From positions 1 to 35,422 of the forward strand of contig DJQA01000005.1 of NCBI GenBank assembly GCA_002437495.1: a DNA stretch of 35,422 bases. The letters are read 5' to 3'. This DNA comes from Prevotellaceae bacterium UBA6398 (GTDB taxonomy: Bacteria; Bacteroidota; Bacteroidia; Bacteroidales; Bacteroidaceae). Each line of letters starts with the position of its first letter. Position 1 is the first letter of the stretch. Shown piece by piece: positions 1 through 7,729 of the stretch. The position numbers and the translations under genes were made by a program. A model generated the notes under the pieces. That model did no database searches and was not told the DNA's origin. It saw only the letters and a list, made by a program, of their open reading frames with translations.

Positions 1-3
1 TTC

Positions 4-262
4 CACCGCCGTAGGGGCGTATGCCATACGCCCCTACATACCGCGGAATTGCAATATTGCAGCGATGGTTTGCGGCGTGGTTCGGGCGATGGTGTACAGG
101 GCGTATGCCATACGCCCCTACAATCGGTGAAAAACCAATACCGCTAAAAATACATTTGACGTAGGAAAAACCATGTCCGATGTAGAAAAAATTACATCAG
201 ACATAATTCAAATTACATCAGACCTTTTTTTCGCCGTTGAAATCGTACTAAAAAACAATCTA
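4..262 (+). repeat. Composite intergenic repeat, copy A
   Basis: First of six copies of a composite repeat. It opens with two palindromes: one at 11-37 with perfect 12-bp arms (GTAGGGGCGTAT and its complement around a 3-nt centre), and one at 96-122. An A-rich linker follows, then four 13-bp near-palindromes starting at 151, 172, 193 and 214, exactly 21 bp apart and separated by A/T tracts. The last unit runs into a T tract and a CGCCGTTG-like flank that recurs in copies B and F. The copy ends at the stop codon of the membrane sulfatase-fold gene, so it could act as that gene's 3' processing or termination region. Function is unknown. Confidence 0.85.
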
Positions 263-2131
263 TTACTTTTCGAGAGCGGCAAGGTTGTCGTAGCTCTTTT
301 GCAGCATGGCTTTGGCATAATCCAAGCGGCGCGGCGAGGGCGAAGGCGTGTCGGTAAGCGCGCGCTTTGACGTGAGGTCGTAAACCGTTGCACCCGTCGA
401 GTCGATAAACGATATGCCGTTGTCGAAAGCGTGATACGCCGTGGGATATTTGTATGTGGCTGACAAAACATCGCGCGAGAACACAAAATCACCATGCTTT
501 ATGCCGAGCTGCCCGAGCAATGTGGCGGCAAGGTCGCTTTGGCTGCACAGCCTGTCTATGCGGCGCGGCGTTTTCACCGCCCCGCCAAGCCACAGCATGG
601 GTATGTGGTAACGTCGCGGGGACGCTTCGGTGAGCCCTTGCGGATAGGCAATGCCGTGGTCGGGGAGGATTATCACGAGAAGGTTCCTCCATTGCGGCGT
701 GCGCCTTATCTGGCTAATGAACCTGCCTATGCAGTCGTCGAGATATGCCATGGCGTTTGCCTTTTTGTCGCCCTTTATCCTGTTGTAAGGCACTCCCCAC
801 GGCTCGTGCGAAGCAAGCGTAAGAAATGTTGTTTGCCAGGAACCCGGTTTTTCGGGACTTTTACGGAGCATGTCGTAAAGGTAGTTGAACGTAATGCTGT
901 CGGTAACGCCCCAACCGTGGGTGAGCCGCTGCGCCGGGGTAAACTCTGTGTCGCCAATCACATTGGCATAGCCGGTGGAACGCAGATAGCTCTGCATATT
1001 AGTGAAATTTACGTCGCCGCCGTAAAGAAAGGTGTTCGAGTATCCGTTCTTTTGCAGAGAGTTGCCTATCGAGGGCAGATTTCTGCTTGCCGCCGGAAGC
1101 TTCATTACCGATGCCTGTGGAAAAGCCGGGTAACCGCTGAGGATTGAAAGCACTCCCCGGTCGGTGCGGTAGGAATTTGCATAGAAATTTGTGAAGAATA
1201 CGCCCTCCTTTGTCAGAGCATCGAAATTCGGGGTTATATTGCCGGGATTTCCCATAGCTCCCACGAATGTGCCGGCAAAGCTCTCTGCAATTATTATCAG
1301 AATGTTCGGGCGGCGGGTGGTGAGAAGAGCATCGCTCCCTATGCTTTCACGCGAAAACTGCAATCCGGCATAAATGCTGTCGCATTGCGAAGCTGTGAAA
1401 AAACGCCCCATCTTCGAGAAGTTCTGCGACTTTTTCATTGAAGAGAACAGGCTGAACACCGGATTAACCGCCGAATGGTTCAAAAACTGGTTTTGGCTGT
1501 AATAAACCATGCCCACGTTAGCCGTGGAGCGTCCTATGCCGCCGCGTATGCCGAGGAACACAAAGCCACCAAGCAAAACGGTGAGGATTGTGGTTATTAC
1601 GCGGCTGCTTTTCTTTGGGAAATCGAATTTGCGGGGCGTTGCCTTGCGCAGAAACAAGAAGAACAGCGTTGAAAACACAAGTACCGCCAGCAGCCCCGCA
1701 GCAAGATATCCGAGGCTCACGCTGTTTATAACGCTTGCAGGAGAGGAGAGATAATTGAATATGGTTGCATCTATCTTGTAATCCCAAAACGAGTAAAGAC
1801 TCGTGTCTCCGGCAAGGACAAGAGAGCACACAAGAGACACTATGGCATAGTATGACAGGAGCACAACGCGCATTGCCGGAACTTTTAGCCACACGTTCAG
1901 AAGCATAAGCAAAAGCACCGGCGACAGGATGTAGCATGCCGTGGCAGTGTCGAGCGACAAGCCGTGGAATATAACCGACAGGCAGTCAGAAAACCCGCAC
2001 CCGCGACCTGAAAAGCCGTTGAAGAACATGAAAACAAGTTTCCACAAAATGAAATACGCCATCACCACAATGAACAGGCGCAATAAAAACGTAAAATGCT
2101 TCTTCATAAAAATCTTTTTTAAGCTGCGCAT
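263..2131 (-). CDS. LTA synthase-like membrane sulfatase/phosphoglycerol transferase-fold protein
   Basis: Predicted inner-membrane enzyme of about 622 residues with the LtaS/sulfatase architecture. Five hydrophobic N-terminal segments (about 12-36, 57-81, 89-108, 139-164 and 180-199) precede an extracytoplasmic alkaline-phosphatase-fold domain (about 277-560). Expected metal and catalytic positions are visible: the Glu of IIIAESFAG, the Thr of NSYRTDRG at the nucleophile position, DHG, and a later His in RRYHIPML. In Bacteroidota such proteins are often annotated as LTA synthase family or sulfatase; the substrate cannot be told from sequence and may be an envelope glycolipid. I chose the ATG at 2131 because it overlaps the upstream ABC-exporter stop by one base (TGATG), which suggests translational coupling; a later ATG at 2107 is possible. 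Last gene of a probable RNase H-exporter-sulfatase operon. Confidence 0.85.
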   Translation of the reverse strand: MRSLKKIFMKKHFTFLLRLFIVVMAYFILWKLVFMFFNGFSGRGCGFSDCLSVIFHGLSLDTATACYILSPVLLLMLLNVWLKVPAMRVVLLSYYAIVSLVCSLVLAGDTSLYSFWDYKIDATIFNYLSSPASVINSVSLGYLAAGLLAVLVFSTLFFLFLRKATPRKFDFPKKSSRVITTILTVLLGGFVFLGIRGGIGRSTANVGMVYYSQNQFLNHSAVNPVFSLFSSMKKSQNFSKMGRFFTASQCDSIYAGLQFSRESIGSDALLTTRRPNILIIIAESFAGTFVGAMGNPGNITPNFDALTKEGVFFTNFYANSYRTDRGVLSILSGYPAFPQASVMKLPAASRNLPSIGNSLQKNGYSNTFLYGGDVNFTNMQSYLRSTGYANVIGDTEFTPAQRLTHGWGVTDSITFNYLYDMLRKSPEKPGSWQTTFLTLASHEPWGVPYNRIKGDKKANAMAYLDDCIGRFISQIRRTPQWRNLLVIILPDHGIAYPQGLTEASPRRYHIPMLWLGGAVKTPRRIDRLCSQSDLAATLLGQLGIKHGDFVFSRDVLSATYKYPTAYHAFDNGISFIDSTGATVYDLTSKRALTDTPSPSPRRLDYAKAMLQKSYDNLAALEK

Positions 2132-3966
2132 CAAAGTTGCTGCATATCGTTCAGACGTTTGTAGTAACCGTTCTTTGCCAAAAGCTCATCGTGTGTGCCA
2201 CGCTCCACTATGCGCCCCTCGTGAAGCACGCAAATCTCATCGGAATTCTTTATTGTGGAAAGCCTGTGGGCTATGGCTATTGTAGTGCGCGTTTTCATAA
2301 GCCTTTCAAGGGCTTCCTGCACCAGGCGCTCGCTTTCGGTGTCGAGAGCGGAGGTTGCCTCGTCAAGAATAAGTATGTCGGGGTTTTTGAGTATTGCCCG
2401 CGCAATGCTCACACGCTGTCTCTGTCCGCCCGAAAGGCGGCAGCCACGGTCGCCAACCATTGTCCGATATCCGTTCTCGCTCTCCATTATGAACTCGTGG
2501 GCATTTGCGATTTTCGCCGCCTCTACAACTTCCTCCATCGTAGCACTCTTTACGCCGAAGGCTATGTTATTGAAAAACGTATCGTTGAAAAGTATTGCTT
2601 CCTGGTTGACGTTGCCTATAATTCCCCGCAAGTCGGCTATCTTCAGTTCACGAATGTCGGTGCCGTCAATGGTTATACTTCCGCCGGTAACATCGTGATA
2701 GCGCGGCAGAAGGTCGACAAGCGTTGATTTTCCCGACCCGCTCTGCCCCACAATGGCCATGGTTTGCCCGCGCTTTATTTTAAGCGAAACCCCATGCAGC
2801 ACCTCGCCGCCGTTCTTATAGGCAAAATGCACGTCGTTGAACGAAATTTCGTCTTTAAGCCCACTGACAGGTTTTGCGTCCTCTTTTTCCATTATAGGGT
2901 TCGCAGCATTAAGAATTTTGTTGACGCGCTCCACCGATGCCATGCCCTTAGGAATGTTGTATGACGCTTTCGCAAAATCTTTCAATGGCTGTATTATGCT
3001 GTAGAGTATAACCATGTAGAAAATGAACGTGGGCGCATCGATTGGCGAATGCTTTGAGAAAATAAGAGTTCCGCCATACCAAAGCACAAGCACTATGAGC
3101 ACCGTGCCGAGAAACTCGCTGACCGGATGGGCCGAAGCCTGGCGCACGGCAACTTTGGTGGCGGCGTGGCGGTAGTTGTTGGTGCAGCTGTCAAAACGCT
3201 CGTTCATCTTTTTCTCAGCCGTGAAAGCCTTGATAATTCTCATTCCACCAAGGGTTTCCTCAAGCTGCGCCATTGTCTCGCTCCATTTGTTTTGGGCGTA
3301 AAGCGACTTTGCCTTTAGTTTGCGCCCTATCCTTCCCATTGCCCAGCCCATAACCGGAAGCACTATAAGCGTAAACAACGTTAGTTGCCAGCTTGTATAT
3401 ACAAGAACCGAGAAATAGCAAACAAGGAGTATCGGATTTTTTATAAGCATCTCCAAAGAGCCGGTTACGGAGTTTTCTATTTCGTTCACATCGCCGCTCA
3501 TGCGGGCTATAATGTCTCCTTTTCGCTCGTCAGAGAAGAACGAAAGCGGAAGAGAGAGTATCTTGTGATAAACCTTTATTCTAATGTCCCTGACAATGCC
3601 TGTGCGCATTGGCACCATGATTGCCGCCGAGGCGAAATAGCTTGATGTTTTGAGAAATGTGGCGGTTACAAGAAAAAGTCCTATAAGCAAAAGAGTTGTT
3701 GACGCTCCATACTGCTGTATAAGCAGTGTGGTGTAATAATAAAAGTTGTTTACAAGAATGTTTTTAAGGCTTTCGCCGGCTGTGTCCCACGGAATAAAAT
3801 GATACTGCGTTTTCTCTATGCCGAAAAGCATTTGCAGCATGGGAATTATCGACATGAACGAAAACACGTTCAATATAGCCGAAAGCATGTTGAACAGCAG
3901 TGAGCCTGCAAGGTATTTTTTGTAGGGCAGCACATAGTTGGCAAGTACTTTTAGGAACTCTTTCAT
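2131..3966 (-). CDS. MsbA-like ABC exporter, fused permease and ATPase
   Basis: Half-size ABC exporter of 611 residues, acting as a homodimer in the inner membrane. The N-terminal six-helix domain covers about 20-330 and the ATPase about 375-611. Walker A is GQSGSGKST (407-415), the signature LSGGQ is at 511-515, Walker B ILILDE is near 531-536, and the H-loop is AHRLST near 566. The family (MsbA and relatives) flips lipid A-type or other lipids or exports drugs. Being translationally coupled to a membrane sulfatase/phosphoglycerol-transferase-like gene fits an envelope-lipid role, but this is inference. The gene starts 30 bp after the RNase H stop on the same strand, so the two are probably cotranscribed. 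No lesion seen. Confidence 0.92.
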   Translation of the reverse strand: MKEFLKVLANYVLPYKKYLAGSLLFNMLSAILNVFSFMSIIPMLQMLFGIEKTQYHFIPWDTAGESLKNILVNNFYYYTTLLIQQYGASTTLLLIGLFLVTATFLKTSSYFASAAIMVPMRTGIVRDIRIKVYHKILSLPLSFFSDERKGDIIARMSGDVNEIENSVTGSLEMLIKNPILLVCYFSVLVYTSWQLTLFTLIVLPVMGWAMGRIGRKLKAKSLYAQNKWSETMAQLEETLGGMRIIKAFTAEKKMNERFDSCTNNYRHAATKVAVRQASAHPVSEFLGTVLIVLVLWYGGTLIFSKHSPIDAPTFIFYMVILYSIIQPLKDFAKASYNIPKGMASVERVNKILNAANPIMEKEDAKPVSGLKDEISFNDVHFAYKNGGEVLHGVSLKIKRGQTMAIVGQSGSGKSTLVDLLPRYHDVTGGSITIDGTDIRELKIADLRGIIGNVNQEAILFNDTFFNNIAFGVKSATMEEVVEAAKIANAHEFIMESENGYRTMVGDRGCRLSGGQRQRVSIARAILKNPDILILDEATSALDTESERLVQEALERLMKTRTTIAIAHRLSTIKNSDEICVLHEGRIVERGTHDELLAKNGYYKRLNDMQQL

Positions 3967-3996
3967 TTTCTCGTGAGGTGGATTACGCTTTTTATT

Positions 3997-4632
3997 TTAG
4001 TGTTTCCGTCCGAAATCGGCGGGTATCTCCCCCCATTCCGACGTTTCCCATTTTATTATTTTTGTAGTGTAGCTGTTGTTTTTAAGCCATTGCTCGGCGC
4101 GGTATATAAGTTTGAACAGCTCTTCGGTTTTGGCGTTGTGCTCAAGCTTGGTGCGGCATTGTTTCTTTTTCACCCAAAGAATTGCGTTTCGGCTGTCGGA
4201 ATAAACCGGCATATCCAGCCCCTTCTGCTTAAGTAGGGCGAGCGCGTGGACTATGGCAAGAAACTCGCCTATGTTGTTGGTGCCCCATAAAGGACCGAAA
4301 TGGAAAATTTCCCGACGGTTTTGCAAAAACACCCCGCGGTATTCCATTTTCCCGGGATTGCCCGAACACGCCGCGTCAACGGCGAGTGCACGCTCCTCAA
4401 TGCCATGTGGAAGCGCGGGAACTGTTTTGGAGGCATACCGCTTTACTTCTTCGCTGCGCTCCGAAGGAACACCGAGCATGAACTCGCGGCGGGCCTCGTC
4501 TTCGCTGGCAAACGACTTGAAACGCGCCCCGTCAAAATGTTCCGTCTCGCGCCTGCAATCCTCCCAGGAAGTGTATATCCCTGGATTATGACCGGACCAG
4601 ACCACATAGTATTTCTGCTTTTTTGGGGGCAT
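3997..4632 (-). CDS. Ribonuclease H with N-terminal viroplasmin domain
   Basis: Cuts RNA in RNA:DNA hybrids. It combines an N-terminal caulimovirus-viroplasmin-like hybrid-binding domain (about 8-50, with YYVVWSGHNPGIYTSW) and a C-terminal RNase H fold (about 80-211). Four acidic catalytic positions are visible: Asp in AVDAAC, Glu in NIGEFLAI, Asp in YSDSRNA and Asp in IPADFGR. This domain pair is typical of Bacteroidota type I RNase H. A TTG two codons upstream (4638) could also start the frame, but the ATG at 4632 is preferred. Probably first gene of the operon with the ABC exporter and the membrane sulfatase-fold gene. Confidence 0.9.
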   Translation of the reverse strand: MPPKKQKYYVVWSGHNPGIYTSWEDCRRETEHFDGARFKSFASEDEARREFMLGVPSERSEEVKRYASKTVPALPHGIEERALAVDAACSGNPGKMEYRGVFLQNRREIFHFGPLWGTNNIGEFLAIVHALALLKQKGLDMPVYSDSRNAILWVKKKQCRTKLEHNAKTEELFKLIYRAEQWLKNNSYTTKIIKWETSEWGEIPADFGRKH

Positions 4633-4678
4633 TTCCAATTATTTTTACCGTTTCCTTTATTAATCAGAAACAGAAATC

Positions 4679-4731
4679 CAAAAAAGTGCAGCCCCCGGAT
4701 ATAACGCCGGAAACCGCACCTTTTGTTTTTT
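4679..4731 (-). terminator. Probable terminator of argS
   Basis: On the minus strand, just after the argS stop, an imperfect hairpin (GTGC/GCAC outer arms at 4686-4689 and 4716-4719, with CCGG inner pairing) is followed by a run of T residues. It separates argS from the RNase H operon downstream. Confidence 0.5.
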
Positions 4732-4736
4732 CTTAA

Positions 4737-6554
4737 TCACATTCTTTCTGGCATCTCGATGCCGAGAAGTTTCATGCCTTCGCTTATCACTTTTGCCACG
4801 TTTGCCGAAATAACAAGGCGCAAATGTTTAACCGCCGCATTCTCCTCATGCAATATGGAATAGTCGTGATAGAACTGGTTGTAGGCCTTCACAAGCTCGT
4901 AGCAGTAGTTGGCAATTCCGCTCGGGTTCATGTTTTCGCCCGCCTCCCTTACGGTTGCGTCGAAGTCGGCGAGAGTCTGTATCAGCACGCTCTCCTTTTC
5001 GTTTACCGGCGTTCCCACAGCCACCGGGCCCGTAATCTTAAGGCCGTCGCCCGCAGCCTTTCGCAACACCGAGCGTATGCGGGCGTAGGTGTATTGTATG
5101 AACGGACCTGTGTTTCCGTTGAAGTCGATGCTCTCTTCGGGGTTGAACAAAATGTTCTTGCGTGCGTCAACCTTGAGAAGGAAATATTTCAGCGCACCAA
5201 GCCCCACAATCCTTGCGGTCTCGTTCTTCTCCTCCTCGGGCACATCGTTGAACTTGCCGAGCTCCTCACTCGTGCGCCGCGCCGTCAGAATCATTTGCTC
5301 CACAAGTTCGTCTGCGTCAACCACAGTGCCCTCGCGGCTCTTCATCTTTCCGTTGGGCAGGTTCACCATGCCGTATGAGAAATGCACGAGGCTCTTTCCC
5401 CACTCAAAGCCAAGGCGGTCGAGAAGAATTGAAAGCACCTTGAAATGGTAGTCCTGCTCGTTGCCCACAACATAAATCATCTTGTTTATGGGGAAATCCT
5501 GATAGCGCAGTTTAGCAGTACCTATGTCCTGAGTCATGTAAACCGAAGTGCCGTCGCTTCGTATTAGCAGTTTCTCGTCAAGCCCGTCCTTTGTAAGGTC
5601 GGCCCACACGCTGCCATCGTCCTTGCGGAAGAAAAGTCCTTTCTCCAACCCTTGGTTCACAAGCTCCTTGCCCACGAGATAAGTGTCGCTCTCGTAGTAT
5701 ATCTTGTCAAAGCTCACGCCGAGAGCCTTGTAAGTTTCGTTAAAGCCGGCGTAAACCCATTCGTTCATCTTTCTCCAAAGCGCGCGCACGTCCTTGTCGC
5801 CCTGCTCCCACTTTACGAGCATTTCGTGTGCCTCCTTTATGAGCGGCGCTTCGCGCTCCGCCTTTTCCTTGGCATCGTTCTCATTCATTCCTTCGGAAAC
5901 GAACTTTTTGGTAAGCTCTGCAACCTGCTCGCGGTAATGCTTGTCGAACAGCACGTAATAGTCGCCAATTAGATGGTCGCCCTTCTTGCCCGAACTCTGC
6001 GGTGTCTCGCCGTTGCCCCACTTAAGCCATGCAAGCATCGACTTGCAGATGTGTATGCCGCGATCGTTCACAATGTTGGTCTTCACCACCCTTTTGCCGC
6101 AGGCCTCCTCGATGTTGGCAACAGCCCACCCCAGAAGGTTGTTCCTCACGTGTCCAAGGTGGAGCGGCTTGTTGGTGTTTGGCGACGAATACTCTATCAT
6201 CCACAGCGGGGCGTCCTTTCCGGGCTTGTGTATGCCGTAGTTCTCATCGGCATCAATGGTGTTGAGCAAATCGGTCCAGCTGTCGGCCGATACGCTAAGA
6301 TTCAAGAAACCCTTTACAACATTATACTTGTCAACGGCATCGCAATTCTTCAACAGGTATTCGCCAATCTCGGCCGCCGTGTCCTCGGGCTTCTTTCTCG
6401 AAACCCTCAAAAGCGGGAACACAACGAGTGTGAGCGAACCCTCGAACTCGCGCTTTGTCTTTTGGAGTTGTATCATTCCCTCCTTAGGCTCAACGCCGTA
6501 AAGTGCCTTTACCGCCGCTGCAGCCGCAGACGCTATATTTTGCTCAATTTTCAT
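4737..6554 (-). CDS. argS: Arginyl-tRNA synthetase
   Basis: Class I aminoacyl-tRNA synthetase charging tRNA-Arg, 605 residues, the usual length. The N-terminal tRNA-recognition (Add-1) domain covers about 1-100. The HIGH-type signature HLGH lies at 132-135 in the ArgS-typical context SSPNTNKPLHLGHVRNN, and the KMSKS-loop equivalent reads GKMKSREGT. The C-terminal anticodon-binding (DALR) domain ends in the family-typical GIEMPERM. The start is the ATG at 6554; a Bacteroidota-type -7 motif lies at 6597-6604, giving a leader of about 40 nt. Monocistronic between a terminator-like hairpin and the divergent hipBST module. Confidence 0.97.
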   Translation of the reverse strand: MKIEQNIASAAAAAVKALYGVEPKEGMIQLQKTKREFEGSLTLVVFPLLRVSRKKPEDTAAEIGEYLLKNCDAVDKYNVVKGFLNLSVSADSWTDLLNTIDADENYGIHKPGKDAPLWMIEYSSPNTNKPLHLGHVRNNLLGWAVANIEEACGKRVVKTNIVNDRGIHICKSMLAWLKWGNGETPQSSGKKGDHLIGDYYVLFDKHYREQVAELTKKFVSEGMNENDAKEKAEREAPLIKEAHEMLVKWEQGDKDVRALWRKMNEWVYAGFNETYKALGVSFDKIYYESDTYLVGKELVNQGLEKGLFFRKDDGSVWADLTKDGLDEKLLIRSDGTSVYMTQDIGTAKLRYQDFPINKMIYVVGNEQDYHFKVLSILLDRLGFEWGKSLVHFSYGMVNLPNGKMKSREGTVVDADELVEQMILTARRTSEELGKFNDVPEEEKNETARIVGLGALKYFLLKVDARKNILFNPEESIDFNGNTGPFIQYTYARIRSVLRKAAGDGLKITGPVAVGTPVNEKESVLIQTLADFDATVREAGENMNPSGIANYCYELVKAYNQFYHDYSILHEENAAVKHLRLVISANVAKVISEGMKLLGIEMPERM

Positions 6555-6596
6555 ATCCTTATATACTTATATTTCCACACATTACGTAACAATCTG

Positions 6597-6604
6597 CAAA
6601 ATTA
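6597..6604 (-). promoter_or_regulatory. Bacteroidota -7 promoter element for argS
   Basis: Minus-strand TAATTTTG matches TAnnTTTG, about 43 bp upstream of the argS ATG. No clear -33 TTTG seen. Confidence 0.5.
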
Positions 6605-6780
6605 AGCATTTTAGCCCGATAACCGCTGCTTTTCGGCGCACAACATTGCGCGTTCATACCATTCTGCCCTAACCTTTCGGGAATGTCCCCCATCTGCCCT
6701 TGCCACAACAAAAGCCCGTTTTTCAGAAAACTACTTAATATATTGATTGCCACACCGTTACCACCATTTTGCGGTATTTG

Positions 6781-6970
6781 TGTAAGATATTGTTTTACAG
6801 ACGTTTGCAACGGCAGAAAAAAGGTCTGATGTAATTTAAATTATATCAGACATAATTTTTCCTACATAGGACATAGTTTTTCCCATGTCCCATGCAGTTT
6901 TCGGAGAGTTTTTGAAAAAGGGAGCGGTTTGGTTTTTGCGCCATTTGCAGGGGCGTATTGCATACGCACT
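6781..6970 (-). repeat. Composite intergenic repeat, copy B (inverted)
   Basis: Inverted relative to copy A. Four 13-bp units start at 6821, 6842, 6863 and 6884, exactly 21 bp apart. They are followed by a long linker and a single palindrome at 6947-6970 (GCAGGGGCGTATTGCATACG core). The linker matches that of copy F (AAATGGCGCA, AAACCGCT and TTTTCAAAA blocks) rather than those of A and D, so two subtypes exist. The copy lies between argS and hipB, which are divergent. The rest of the 6605-7080 gap is AT-rich and shows no gene I can support. Confidence 0.85.
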
Positions 6971-7080
6971 AATGCCATTGTATGAACCGTATTGTATAAA
7001 TACCTCAAACTACCACACAACATTCCAAAAAACGCTGCAATATGAGATAATACAACTATTTCAAACCTTTCCATAATACA

Positions 7081-7177
7081 CCCGATATGGTATAATTGGC
7101 GGAAAAACAATCTTATTATGTCCGATAAGGTATAATTTGACACATTTTTACTAACTTTGTACCCGATATGGTATAAT
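7081..7177 (+). promoter_or_regulatory. Three operator-like direct repeats before hipB
   Basis: The 16-mer CCCGATATGGTATAAT occurs at 7081-7096 and 7162-7177, and a two-mismatch version (TCCGATAAGGTATAAT) at 7121-7136. Start-to-start spacings are 40 and 41 bp, close to four helical turns, so all three would face the same side. The third copy lies just downstream of the -7 promoter motif and 11 bp before the hipB ATG. HipB-type antitoxins commonly repress their own operon, so these are good candidates for HipB binding sites. Confidence 0.75.
7152..7159 (+). promoter_or_regulatory. -7 promoter element for hipBST
   Basis: TAACTTTG matches TAnnTTTG and lies between the second and third operator-like repeats, so bound repressor would occlude the promoter. 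Predicted leader is about 20-25 nt. Confidence 0.55.
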
Positions 7178-7187
7178 ACAATAACCT

Positions 7188-7391
7188 ATGAACAATCTGT
7201 CCGCCACCGTAAAGTCGTTGAGGAAGCAATATGGCTTGACCCAAGACGAACTATCGCTAAAATCAGGCGTGGGTTTGCGCTTTGTGCGAAGCCTTGAGCA
7301 AGGAAAACAGTCGCTTCGTCTTGACAAGGTGAACCAGCTGCTCGATTTCTTCAATTACGAAATGTCCGCCACTCCAAAGAATAACCGCTGA
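7188..7391 (+). CDS. hipB: HipB-type helix-turn-helix antitoxin/repressor
   Basis: Small DNA-binding protein of 67 residues with one XRE/Cro-type helix-turn-helix: the YGLTQDELSLKSGVGLRFVR region (about 15-34) followed by the conserved LEQGKQSLRLDKVNQLLDFF. It resembles the HipB/y4mF-type antitoxins paired with HipA kinases. It starts 11 bp after an operator-like repeat and ends in TGATG overlapping the next start by one base, so the next gene is translationally coupled. Likely the autorepressor of the three-gene operon. In the HipBST system of E. coli O127, HipB binds DNA and boosts neutralisation by HipS; the same division of labour here is inference. Confidence 0.88.
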   Translation: MNNLSATVKSLRKQYGLTQDELSLKSGVGLRFVRSLEQGKQSLRLDKVNQLLDFFNYEMSATPKNNR

Positions 7392-7729
7392 TGAGACAGG
7401 CTAATATTTTTTACAAAGATCTGCTGGCAGGAATCCTGACCGAAAACGATGAGGGTTACGAATTCCGTTACCTCCCATCCTACCTTTCCATGAAACAGGC
7501 AAAGCCCATAAGCCTTACACTTCCTTTGCAAACCGAGGCATATACCAGCCGCGTGCTTTTCCCCTTTTTCGACGGTCTTATTCCCGAGGGGTGGCTGCTT
7601 GACGTGGCTTTGCGGAATACCGATATCAGCATACTCGACAGAATGTCACTGCTGCTGGTTTGCTGCAATGACTGCATAGGCGCAGTAAGCGTAACGCCAA
7701 CAGTATTAAATGAGGAAAGCCATGTGTAA
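7391..7729 (+). CDS. hipS: HipS-like protein: stand-alone HipA N-terminal subdomain
   Basis: A 112-residue protein equivalent only to the N-terminal subdomain 1 of HipA kinases (the region usually fused to the kinase). The LPLQTEAYTSRVLFPFFDGLIPEGWLLD stretch corresponds to the HipA segment with the F-D-N-L-L-P-E-G pattern. It stops with TAA 8 bp inside the following kinase gene, so this looks like a real split gene with coupled translation, not a broken hipA. In E. coli O127 the equivalent protein HipS is the antitoxin that inhibits HipT. Single-base overlap with hipB supports one operon. Assignment by architecture is strong; an antitoxin role here is inferred. Confidence 0.85.
   Translation: MRQANIFYKDLLAGILTENDEGYEFRYLPSYLSMKQAKPISLTLPLQTEAYTSRVLFPFFDGLIPEGWLLDVALRNTDISILDRMSLLLVCCNDCIGAVSVTPTVLNEESHV

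Noticed and set aside
151..226. CRISPR array for the evenly spaced repeats
   Set aside because: Units are only 13 bp, spacers are 8-bp A/T tracts that are themselves similar, there are four units, and no cas genes occur.
6559..6810. 83-codon frame on the minus strand between argS and hipB
   Set aside because: No recognisable features, overlaps the argS promoter and part of repeat copy B.
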